Origin: Coprobacillus sp. CAG:605
GTDB taxonomy: Bacteria; Bacillota_I; Bacilli_A; RF39; UBA660
Length of the DNA: 64,000 nt
Direction: 5' to 3'
Assembly: GCA_000433255.1 (NCBI GenBank)
Contig: HF998226.1
Location: 1-64,000 of the forward strand
Shown here piece after piece: positions 52,242 through 59,753 of the stretch. Below the pieces are notes generated by a model. That model saw nothing but the letters and a program-made list of their open reading frames with translations. It did not search any database and was not told where the DNA came from. The position numbers and the translations under genes were made by a program. The stretch's first letter is position 1, and each line of letters opens with the position of its first letter.

Positions 52242-53018
52242 ATGGGAAAATACAAAGTAGAAATAACTGGCATCAATACCAGTGAATTAAAAGTACTAAC
52301 ACAAGAAGAAATGACTGAACTATTTAAAAAATATAAAGAAGGTGATAAACTAGCTAAAGACGAACTAGTAAACGGTAACCTCAAACTAGTTTTAAGCATC
52401 TTAAAAAGATTTAATAAAGAAAAATATAACTTAGATGACTTGTTTCAAATTGGTTGTGTCGGTCTAATCAAAGCCATTGATAACTTTGATCTTGCATATA
52501 ACTGCCTATTTTCAACCTATGCCGTTCCTTTAATTCTTGGTGAGATTAGACGTTATGTAAGAGATAACACATCCATAAGAGTAAGTCGTAGTATCAAAGA
52601 TAATGCTTATCATGTTCTTAAATTTAAAGAAGAATATATTAATAAATATGGTATTGAACCAAGTAATGAAATAATTAGTAAAAGTCTAAATATGAGTGAA
52701 TTAGAAATAGCCTCCTGTCTTGATGCCTTATGCGAACCTGTAAGTATTTTCGAACCAATCTATAATGATGGCGGTGATACTATCTACTTATGCGACCAAC
52801 TAGCAGACAAAAAAGAACTAAAACAAGATAAAGATGCCTTAATATCCCTAAGAAAAGGTCTTCAAGCTATAAAGAACCGAGAAAGAATAGTCCTAGAACA
52901 ACGCTATATAATAGGTAAAACCCAAATGGAAATTGCCTCATCCCTAAATATCAGCCAAGCCCAAGTATCTAGAATAGAAAAAAATGCTATTCGTACTTTA
53001 AAAAGAATAATAAAATAG
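52242..53018 (+). CDS. sigG: Sporulation sigma factor SigG (late forespore)
   Basis: 258 aa. The opening KYKVEITGINTSELKVLTQEE matches the SigG-specific start of Bacillus (KVEICGVDTSKLPVL). Region 2 has LVNGNLKLVLSILKRF, DDLFQIGCVGLIKAIDNFD and FSTYAVPLILGEIRRYVRDN; region 3 includes PVSIFEPIYNDGGD; region 4 is GKTQMEIASSLNISQAQVSRIEKNA. It directs core polymerase to late forespore promoters. No spoIIGA or sigE precedes it. Expression is probably held back by the hairpin at 52202-52237; no separate promoter is visible. Confidence 0.92.
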   Translation: MGKYKVEITGINTSELKVLTQEEMTELFKKYKEGDKLAKDELVNGNLKLVLSILKRFNKEKYNLDDLFQIGCVGLIKAIDNFDLAYNCLFSTYAVPLILGEIRRYVRDNTSIRVSRSIKDNAYHVLKFKEEYINKYGIEPSNEIISKSLNMSELEIASCLDALCEPVSIFEPIYNDGGDTIYLCDQLADKKELKQDKDALISLRKGLQAIKNRERIVLEQRYIIGKTQMEIASSLNISQAQVSRIEKNAIRTLKRIIK

Positions 53019-53040
53019 TTAGCGCCTGTCTAACTATTTT
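53012..53040. terminator. Bidirectional terminator, sigG / gene at 53034
   Basis: AAAATAGTTAG (53012-53022) pairs perfectly with CTAACTATTTT (53030-53040) around a 7-nt loop; it overlaps the 3' ends of both convergent genes. Confidence 0.88.
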
Positions 53041-53435
53041 AACTTACTATTTATTTCTTTAGTATTTAGATAAATATTATATAGAAGGAAAGCTGCTTCA
53101 TACAAAATTCTAATAATAATATTACCTAATATTAATACCATAAAGAATAAAGCAATATCAACCTTTATAAGACTAAATGAAGTAATTGTTACATAAAGAG
53201 TAGTAGTAATATATGCAATCTTTAAGAACGCTTCAATAAAATTAATCTTAAAATGAAGAAAATCATATAGATTCTTAACAAAACCAGTATACTTGCTTTC
53301 TTCTTTCTTATCCATAAATACGAAATAAATAACGATACTTGCTGCAATAGCAACAATAAATGCTATTAAACTACCTGAAGTACTTGAACTACTAGAAGCA
53401 CTTATTGCGTTAATACCATAATCATAATTACGCAT
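53034..53435 (-). CDS. Small integral membrane protein
   Basis: 133 aa. Three likely membrane helices: about 22-40 (GSLIAFIVAIAASIVIYFVF), 68-90 and 92-115. A Ser-rich N-terminus (ISASSSSSTSGS) precedes the first. No recognised family. An AAAGGA site precedes the ATG on the minus strand and a consensus promoter lies just upstream. Function unknown. Confidence 0.72.
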   Translation of the reverse strand: MRNYDYGINAISASSSSSTSGSLIAFIVAIAASIVIYFVFMDKKEESKYTGFVKNLYDFLHFKINFIEAFLKIAYITTTLYVTITSFSLIKVDIALFFMVLILGNIIIRILYEAAFLLYNIYLNTKEINSKLK

Positions 53436-53458
53436 ATTATTAAATCCTTTCTAAATCT

Positions 53459-53487
53459 ATTCTAACAAAATTTATTAGTAAATACAA
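53459..53487 (-). promoter_or_regulatory. Promoter of the membrane protein gene at 53034
   Basis: Minus strand: -35 TTGTAT (53487-53482), 17-bp spacer, -10 TAGAAT (53464-53459), extended TG. A plus-strand extended -10 TATAAT (53499-53504) for the divergent small genes lies beside it. Confidence 0.7.
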
Positions 53488-53530
53488 TGTATTCATGCTA
53501 TAATTTTGTTATAAATAGTTGGAGGTTATT

Positions 53531-53728
53531 ATGAAAAAAATTTTAATGTATATTTTATCTTGCTTACTATCTTTTGTCATTATGATTATATCTTTTGATA
53601 TGTTAAGTTGGTATAATTCTTTTGATATTCCTACCAAAGTAGTTTTAGTTAGAATGATTATTTGTTTTACTATTCTAGAACTTATCTTTATCTTTCTTAT
53701 CTCTTTATATAATAAGAAGAATAAATAG
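53531..53728 (+). CDS. Small two-helix membrane protein
   Basis: 65 aa from ATG 53531 with a strong TTGGAGG site (the TTG at 53519 belongs to it). Two hydrophobic segments (about 4-24 and 41-60) separated by a short polar loop, and a basic NKKNK tail. No family recognised. It shares a similar leader (TTGGAGG..ATTATGAAAAA) with the lipoprotein gene 25 bp downstream. Confidence 0.65.
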   Translation: MKKILMYILSCLLSFVIMIISFDMLSWYNSFDIPTKVVLVRMIICFTILELIFIFLISLYNKKNK

Positions 53729-53753
53729 AACTTTGTTAGTTGGAGGATTAATT

Positions 53754-54155
53754 ATGAAAAAGATTATTATCGGTATTTTGTGTATTCTTTGTTTATGTTC
53801 TTGTACTAATACGAAGGATAATAGTGATACCCCTTTAAATACGGAATACTTAGAGCAAGAAATAACCTTAAATCTAGATAAAATTATGGAAGTTACCAAT
53901 CCAACTTCTTCTAACCCCTATGATTATACACAAAATGAATATTATGATAATATTGTTAAACTAGGTGAAAGTGCTGTTCCGGTACTAGAAAGTATGTATA
54001 AAAATGATAAATTATCTGGCGTCAACGCCTATCTTTCTGCCTTGATAGTTCAAGATATAACTGGGTGTAACCTAAATGAAAGATACAACCTAGATTGGTC
54101 TACCGCCGAAGAATTCTATAACTTATGGCAAGATAACAATTGTCAATTTAAATAA
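53754..54155 (+). CDS. Putative lipoprotein
   Basis: 133 aa from ATG 53754 (TTGGAGG site). Signal peptide with lipobox: KKIIIGILCILCLCSC, lipidation at Cys14 or Cys16. The mature part is acidic with a helical segment (YDNIVKLGESAVPVLESMY) that looks like one HEAT-type repeat unit and a NLDWSTAEEFYNLW motif. LspA, which would process it, is encoded 3 kb downstream. Function unknown. Confidence 0.75.
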   Translation: MKKIIIGILCILCLCSCTNTKDNSDTPLNTEYLEQEITLNLDKIMEVTNPTSSNPYDYTQNEYYDNIVKLGESAVPVLESMYKNDKLSGVNAYLSALIVQDITGCNLNERYNLDWSTAEEFYNLWQDNNCQFK

Positions 54156-54175
54156 AAAGTAGGGAAGTGTTATTA

Positions 54176-54760
54176 ATGATTAAAAATATTATTTTTGATG
54201 TTGGTGGTATTCTTTTTGATGATAGTAAAGAAAGTATTACCAAACTATTAGGTAAGGATAGTACAAATATCTATAAAGCCGCCTATGGCCAAGACTTTAA
54301 AAAATGCTTATTAGGACAAATCACAGTTCAAGAACACTTAAGTAATCTAAAAAACAACCCTGATTTTAATGATATTAAATTTATTCTAACTAAAGAATAT
54401 TTACCAAAATCATACCCTTTATTAGAAGAAAATTTTAACTATATCAAAGCCTTAAAAGATAAAGGATACAAACTATTTCTTCTAACTAATATCACTGAAG
54501 ATAGTTATAATTACATCAACGAAACAATTAATATCAATTCTATCTTTACCGGTGGTATATATTCTTATCAAGAACATTTAATTAAACCCAACCCTGAGAT
54601 TTATGAATTAATAATTAAACGTTTTAACTTAAATAAAAATGAAACAATCTTCTTTGACGATAAAGAAAAGAACGTTAAAGCTGCTAAAGAGACTGGCCTA
54701 AAATCTATCGTCTTTACATCCCTTCAAGATATAAAAGACAATATAAATTCCAAGAATTAA
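54176..54760 (+). CDS. HAD-superfamily hydrolase (subfamily IA)
   Basis: 194 aa from ATG 54176 (AGGGAAG site). HAD motif I is present as FDVGGILFDD, where the second Asp of the usual DxD is Gly: Asp nucleophile kept but the acid/base Asp replaced, as in many HAD proteins of the haloacid dehalogenase/epoxide hydrolase type. Motif II is LLTNIT, a Lys lies in IKPNPEIY, and motif IV is FFDDKEKN. The substrate is unknown; phosphatase activity is therefore uncertain. Confidence 0.85.
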   Translation: MIKNIIFDVGGILFDDSKESITKLLGKDSTNIYKAAYGQDFKKCLLGQITVQEHLSNLKNNPDFNDIKFILTKEYLPKSYPLLEENFNYIKALKDKGYKLFLLTNITEDSYNYINETININSIFTGGIYSYQEHLIKPNPEIYELIIKRFNLNKNETIFFDDKEKNVKAAKETGLKSIVFTSLQDIKDNINSKN

Positions 54761-54858
54761 TTTACTTAAAACCTTGATAGATAATTCATAGTCAATTTTC
54801 TTATACAGATTTATTCAAAAAATACTTAATTTAACAATATACTTAAATAGGTGATTAT

Positions 54859-55083
54859 ATGCGGATTTCCGATTTACAACTTAAAGACATCGTTAATATT
54901 AACGATGGTAAAAAAATTGGCCGTATTATTGATGTTGAAATCAATACTGAAGGCTTAATCACTTATTTTGTCGTTGAAGAAAAACGTGGTCTATCTAACT
55001 TTTTAGGTAAAGAAACCGAAACTACCATAACTTTTAGTCAAATCAAAAAAATTGGTAGTGATGTTATCTTAGTAGATGTTTAA
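54859..55083 (+). CDS. ylmC: PRC-barrel protein of the YlmC/YmxH family
   Basis: 74 aa single PRC-barrel domain (MRISDLQLKDIVNINDGKK; GRIIDVEIN; GSDVILVD). YlmC/YmxH proteins are small, linked with sporulation in Bacilli and Clostridia, and ylmC lies close to sigG in Bacillus, as it does here (about 1.8 kb away). Molecular function not established. ATG follows AGGTGA. Confidence 0.88.
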   Translation: MRISDLQLKDIVNINDGKKIGRIIDVEINTEGLITYFVVEEKRGLSNFLGKETETTITFSQIKKIGSDVILVDV

Positions 55084-55089
55084 AACTCA

Positions 55090-55118
55090 TTTACTAAAAT
55101 ACATCCTAATGATATAAT
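55090..55118 (+). promoter_or_regulatory. Promoter of the serpin gene
   Basis: -35 TTTACT (55090-55095), 17-bp spacer, -10 TATAAT (55113-55118), extended TG. Confidence 0.75.
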
Positions 55119-55138
55119 CTAGTTAGAATGAGGTTAAT

Positions 55139-56731
55139 ATGGAAGAATATAATAATGAAATTGTTAAGGAAAATCTAAATCAAAATAAGAAGAAATCTAA
55201 TAAACTTACAATTATCTTAAGTTTTTTAATCGTCTTAGTTCTAACTGGAGCTAGTATTTATTTCTTTATCCTAAAAAAAGATACTACTCCAAGTACACCA
55301 GGTACAAGCGAGGTCAAAAAAGAAAACAAATATAGTCAATATCAACTAAAAGGTAACACTTTAGAAGACTTTGACTTATACTTCATGCAGTTAGAAAATA
55401 ACAATAAAAATATGATATATAGTCCATTATCTATTAAATATGCTCTGGAACTTCTTAACGAAGGTGCAGAAGGGGATACCAAAGAACAAATTACTAATAT
55501 TCTTGGTAGCTATACCAATAAAAAATATCAAAATAATCAAAACATGTCTTTTGCTAATGCCCTATTTGTTCGTAATGACTTTAAAGATAACATCAATCAA
55601 ACTTACATCGATACATTAAATAATACTTATAATGCCCAAGTAGTTTATGACGACTTCAAAACACCTAAGAAAATTAATAACTGGGTTAGTAATAAAACTT
55701 ATAATCTAATCAATAACTTATATGATAATATAAGTGACCAAGACTTTATCTTAGCTAATGCTCTAGGTATCGATATGGAGTGGGTCAAGAAAATTCAAGC
55801 TGATAATTATGAAGATAGGTATGCGGTATCTTTTGACCATGAAGATTTCAACATGTTTGTTGGCTCCCTAGACGATATGGATTACACTGAACTTAAATTT
55901 GAGAATTTAGATTATAAAGCTAAAGCCACTAAGTTTGGCGCTGTCATTAATAAATATGATATCGTAAGTGAACTAGGGGAGGATAATATCCGTAAAACCG
56001 TTAATCAGGCTTACCAAAAATGGCTTACAAGTGACGAATATTGTGGCGACGACTTTGATAATACCTTTGATATGGAAAAATATATTGCTGAACTAAAAGA
56101 TAACTATGAACATATCAGTAGTTCAACTGACTTTGAATTCTATACTGACGAGGACACCAAAGTATTTGCTAAAGACCTTAAAACTTATAATGATACGACC
56201 TTACAATATATTGGTATTATGCCTACAACCAAGACTCTAAGTGACTACATTAAAAATACTAACGCTGAAAAACTTAATACCTTAATAGGTAACCTTAAAT
56301 CAATTAAACTAGCTAACTTCAAAGATGGGGTTATTACAAGAATTACAGGCTATGTTCCTATGTTTAAATTCGATTACAAGTTAAACCTCGTTAAAGATCT
56401 AAATACTCTAGGTATTACTGATGTTTTTGATAAAGAAAAAGCTAATCTTTCTAAATTATCTTCTGCTGATGCTTACATTAATGACGCCAGACATCAAGCT
56501 AACATTGAATTCTCTAACGAAGGTATTAAAGCTGCTGCTGCTACATCCATGGGTGGTGCCGGTTCCGTTGGCTGCTGGTTCGATTACCGCTTTGATGTTC
56601 CCGTTGAAGAAATTGACTTAACCTTCGATAAACCTTATATGTTTATTATCCGTGATAAAAATAGTGGGGAAGTTTGGTTTATGGGTAGTGTCTATGAACC
56701 AACTAAGTTTACTCCTAACCTAGGCGAATAG
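55139..56731 (+). CDS. Membrane-anchored serpin (serine protease inhibitor)
   Basis: 530 aa. Cytoplasmic N-terminus, one membrane helix (about 23-46), a Thr/Pro/Ser linker, then a serpin fold outside the cell (IYSPLSIKYALELLNEGAEGDTKEQI; NALFVRND; INNWVSNKTYNLINNL). The reactive-loop hinge is E461-G-I-K-A-A-A-A-T469, with the small residues needed for loop insertion and inhibition; P1 falls near Ser476 by counting from P15. The C-terminal signature FDKPYMFIIRD follows. About 80-100 residues after position 230 exceed the usual serpin core. Start follows GAGG; own promoter. Confidence 0.92.
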   Translation: MEEYNNEIVKENLNQNKKKSNKLTIILSFLIVLVLTGASIYFFILKKDTTPSTPGTSEVKKENKYSQYQLKGNTLEDFDLYFMQLENNNKNMIYSPLSIKYALELLNEGAEGDTKEQITNILGSYTNKKYQNNQNMSFANALFVRNDFKDNINQTYIDTLNNTYNAQVVYDDFKTPKKINNWVSNKTYNLINNLYDNISDQDFILANALGIDMEWVKKIQADNYEDRYAVSFDHEDFNMFVGSLDDMDYTELKFENLDYKAKATKFGAVINKYDIVSELGEDNIRKTVNQAYQKWLTSDEYCGDDFDNTFDMEKYIAELKDNYEHISSSTDFEFYTDEDTKVFAKDLKTYNDTTLQYIGIMPTTKTLSDYIKNTNAEKLNTLIGNLKSIKLANFKDGVITRITGYVPMFKFDYKLNLVKDLNTLGITDVFDKEKANLSKLSSADAYINDARHQANIEFSNEGIKAAAATSMGGAGSVGCWFDYRFDVPVEEIDLTFDKPYMFIIRDKNSGEVWFMGSVYEPTKFTPNLGE

Positions 56732-56740
56732 ACTCTTCGT

Positions 56741-56770
56741 TTGACAAAAAACACTATAGTATGATAGAAT
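56741..56770 (+). promoter_or_regulatory. Promoter of lspA-rluD
   Basis: -35 TTGACA (56741-56746), 18-bp spacer, -10 TAGAAT (56765-56770), extended TG. Confidence 0.75.
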
Positions 56771-56815
56771 ACTTTTGCAAAATTGAAGTGTTTTTCTATT
56801 AGAAAGAAGAAATTT

Positions 56816-57289
56816 ATGAATTATTATATTTTAGTAATAAGTATCTTTAGTGTCTTAATTGACCAAGTAAGCAAAGGCTTAATAAATAGTTATCTAGGAC
56901 ATCCTGGTTTTCTTAGATTAACTAAATATCTAAGTCTAGAAACAACTTACAATGATGGTGCCGCTTGGAACATCCTAAGTGGTAATCAAATATTCCTTAT
57001 TACTATAAGTCTAATCATTTTAGTCATTGTCTATAGCATGATGTACCAGCTTAAAAAAACAAAAGTTACTAACTTTGCTTTTGGTATCTTAATTGGGGGA
57101 ATATTTGGTAACCTAATTGATCGCATCTTCCAAGGAACTGTTACTGACTTCATAAGAATAGACTTACCATTTTATAATTTTCCTATCTTTAATATCGCTG
57201 ATATCTGTATTGTCATTGGCGTATTTATCTTAATAATAGAAAGCATTAGAAAGGATATCAAAAATGATAGTCGAAGTAGAAAACATTAG
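56816..57289 (+). CDS. lspA: Lipoprotein signal peptidase (prolipoprotein signal peptidase II)
   Basis: 157 aa from ATG 56816 (AGAAAGAAG site). Four membrane helices; catalytic aspartates D102 in GNLIDR and D129 in NIADICIVIG. It cuts the signal peptide of lipidated prolipoproteins in the membrane. Its last 26 bp overlap rluD, giving the lspA-rluD pair also found in Bacillus. Confidence 0.95.
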   Translation: MNYYILVISIFSVLIDQVSKGLINSYLGHPGFLRLTKYLSLETTYNDGAAWNILSGNQIFLITISLIILVIVYSMMYQLKKTKVTNFAFGILIGGIFGNLIDRIFQGTVTDFIRIDLPFYNFPIFNIADICIVIGVFILIIESIRKDIKNDSRSRKH

Positions 57290-58154
57290 AATTGATAAAT
57301 ACTTAAGCGATAATACCAAGTACTCAAGAACTACCATAAACCATATGTTAGATGAAGATTATATCTTAGTTAATAATAAACATGTTAAACCAAGTTATCT
57401 TCTAAAATATGGTGATGTAATATCAATAAAAGAAGGATATATCAAAGAATTGTCTGTTGAACCTGAAAAAATGCCCTTAGATATTGTCTATGAAGATAAC
57501 GATATCATGGTTATAAATAAACCAAGTGGTCTAGTGGTTCACCCAGGTTCTGGAAATTATTCTCATACATTAGTTAACGCTCTTATGTATTATACTAATA
57601 ATTTGTCCCATAATAATGGTGAGATTAGACCTGGTATTGTTCACCGTATTGATAAAGATACATCTGGCCTTATCTTAATTGCCAAAACTAATGAGTCCCA
57701 TGAAATACTAGCTGAAGAATTTAAAAAACATACCATTAAAAGAGAGTATTTAGCCTTGCTTACCGGCGTATTTCCCCATAACTCTGCTACTATAGACGCT
57801 CCCATAGGTAGAGACACTACCGATAGAAAGAAAATGTGCGTTACGGCAACTAACTCTAAAAAAGCAATTACTAATCTAACTGTCTTAAAAAGATATCACG
57901 ACTATACTTTAGTAAAACTAAAACTTGAAACTGGCCGTACCCATCAAATTAGAGTTCACATGAAATACATTGGTTACCCAATCTATAACGATCCTGTATA
58001 TACCAATAAGAAAGCCACTAAGTTTGGCCAATTCTTACATTCTTATACCATGAGCTTTAAACATCCAATAACTAAAAAAGATATGTACTTTGAAGCTCCT
58101 CTACCTGAAGAATTTCAAAAGTTTTTAGATAAACTAGACCAAGAAAATCTTTAA
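57264..58154 (+). CDS. rluD: Pseudouridine synthase RluD family
   Basis: 296 aa. N-terminal S4 RNA-binding domain (IRIDKYLSDNTKYSRTTINHML) and RluA-type catalytic domain with H127-R-I-D130 (catalytic Asp) in HRIDKDTSGL, then ETGRTHQIRVHMKYIGYPI. It makes pseudouridine in 23S rRNA; which positions is inferred from RluD. It starts inside lspA with no gap and its end overlaps the convergent membrane protein gene by 21 bp. Confidence 0.94.
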   Translation: MIVEVENIRIDKYLSDNTKYSRTTINHMLDEDYILVNNKHVKPSYLLKYGDVISIKEGYIKELSVEPEKMPLDIVYEDNDIMVINKPSGLVVHPGSGNYSHTLVNALMYYTNNLSHNNGEIRPGIVHRIDKDTSGLILIAKTNESHEILAEEFKKHTIKREYLALLTGVFPHNSATIDAPIGRDTTDRKKMCVTATNSKKAITNLTVLKRYHDYTLVKLKLETGRTHQIRVHMKYIGYPIYNDPVYTNKKATKFGQFLHSYTMSFKHPITKKDMYFEAPLPEEFQKFLDKLDQENL

Positions 58155-58457
58155 AACCATAATTACAAAGTAATAACTAAATATTAAATAGGGTATATTA
58201 TAGATAATTAAACGTCTATCTAGATTATAAATCTCTCTAAATAATAAAGTATTATTAATACTTAGAAAAATAGAGAAGAGTAGAGCTAAAACTTCATCAT
58301 GAAAATACCCATAAAATATCAAAGTACTAAGAAGTAATAACATATTAGTAATAACAAAGAAAACTAAATCATAATTCATCTTAGATTCTTTCAAAATAAA
58401 TAATAACGAAATATTATATAGTCCAAATGATATAATTAAAAAAAGTAATGTCAACAT
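58134..58457 (-). CDS. Small integral membrane protein
   Basis: 107 aa from the ATG at 58457, which has AAAGGTG at the right distance; a longer frame to 58523 would overlap the divergent rhomboid gene. Three to four hydrophobic helices make up nearly all of it (LLFLIISFGLYNISLLFIL; LVFFVITNMLLLLSTLIF; LALLFSIFLS). No family recognised. It overlaps the 3' end of rluD by 21 bp on the opposite strand. Confidence 0.65.
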   Translation of the reverse strand: MLTLLFLIISFGLYNISLLFILKESKMNYDLVFFVITNMLLLLSTLIFYGYFHDEVLALLFSIFLSINNTLLFREIYNLDRRLIIYNIPYLIFSYYFVIMVLKIFLV

Positions 58458-58516
58458 ATTCCACGCACCTTTACTAATTATATGAACTATATTAAAATAA
58501 AATGAGTGAGGTAAAA

Positions 58517-59641
58517 ATGACACAAGTAGTAATGGATAAAAAAGAAGAAATTGTAATGAAATTAACCCATTTTCTTATTACCAAAGAAAACTATACTCCA
58601 ATTGTAGTTAATGGTACGAAAAATGAAGTTTGGTTAGAAAACCAAGAAGGTCCTTATAAAATAATTAGAATAAACTCTAACTATATTCATAATAACGAAC
58701 AATATAAATTTGACTTATTTAAAATAAGAAATATTACATCCCAAGTAAAGAAAAAAACTCTTTCTTTCAAAATGAATGTTTTAAACATTTTCTTAGATAT
58801 AAATGACGATATTAAATTAGATGATGTTAAAAATATTCATAGTATCTCTATTAAAAATAGTAAAGATTTACTAAAAAATGAAACTTTAAAAGAAACATTT
58901 CCTAAAATAGATAGTGAACTATTACAAGAAAAGAACAATATCGACTTATTAATTAATGTAACTAATGATATAAATATGAAGTCAGCTCATGATAATAAAG
59001 TTTATGAAGAAACCTTTAAACCAAAGAAAATCATTATAACTCCTATATTAATAGCGTTATGTTGTGTATGCTTTGTACTAGAATTAATATTTCCCGGACT
59101 TCTAAGCCTAGGCGCTAATAACCATGATTTAGTAGCAAGCGGTCAATATTATAGATTATTTACCAGCGCCTTCTTGCATGTTAATATCATTCACTTACTA
59201 TGTAACATGTACTCTTTATACATAATCGGTCGCGGGTTAGAGAATTTTTTAGGAAAATTTAAATATACTATAGTATACCTAGTAAGTTTAATAGCATCAT
59301 CCCTAATGTCCATAGTATTTTCTAACTCTTACTCCGTTGGCGCTAGTGGGGCTATCTTTGGCCTTTTAGGGGCCTTACTATACTTTGGTTATAATTATCG
59401 TCTTTACTTAGGGTCTGTTATGAAATCTCAAATAATTCCTGTAATTATAATGAACTTACTACTAGGATTTACCTTAAGTGGTATCGATAATGCTGCTCAT
59501 ATCGGGGGCTTAATCGGTGGCTTCTTATGTTTAATGGCACTAGGAATAACTGGCAAAGAAAACAAAAGCGAAATGATAAACGGTGCCATAGTACTAACAC
59601 TATATCTAGTGTTTCTCGGATACATGGGCTTGTTCGCTTAA
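58517..59641 (+). CDS. Rhomboid-family intramembrane serine protease (GluP/YqgP-like)
   Basis: 374 aa from ATG 58517 (GAGG site; ATG 58502 is an alternative). A cytoplasmic N-terminal domain of about 165 residues precedes six or seven membrane helices. Catalytic dyad: S277 in GASGAIFG and H328 in AAHIGGLIGG. Family motif HVNIIHLLCNMYSL is also present. It cleaves membrane proteins within the bilayer; Bacillus YqgP has the same layout. The terminator follows. Confidence 0.94.
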   Translation: MTQVVMDKKEEIVMKLTHFLITKENYTPIVVNGTKNEVWLENQEGPYKIIRINSNYIHNNEQYKFDLFKIRNITSQVKKKTLSFKMNVLNIFLDINDDIKLDDVKNIHSISIKNSKDLLKNETLKETFPKIDSELLQEKNNIDLLINVTNDINMKSAHDNKVYEETFKPKKIIITPILIALCCVCFVLELIFPGLLSLGANNHDLVASGQYYRLFTSAFLHVNIIHLLCNMYSLYIIGRGLENFLGKFKYTIVYLVSLIASSLMSIVFSNSYSVGASGAIFGLLGALLYFGYNYRLYLGSVMKSQIIPVIIMNLLLGFTLSGIDNAAHIGGLIGGFLCLMALGITGKENKSEMINGAIVLTLYLVFLGYMGLFA

Positions 59642-59674
59642 CTCAGTATCAACAAAATAAGCATTTTCAATGTT

Positions 59675-59703
59675 TGACTTATCCAAAGGGGTAAGTCATT
59701 TTT
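59675..59703 (+). terminator. Terminator of the rhomboid gene
   Basis: TGACTTATCC (59675-59684), AAAG loop, GGGTAAGTCA (59689-59698; one T-G pair), T-run. Confidence 0.85.
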
Positions 59704-59753
59704 GTTATCCTTAAAGTGAGTGTTATGTGCTATAATGGGTTTGGTGATGTCTC

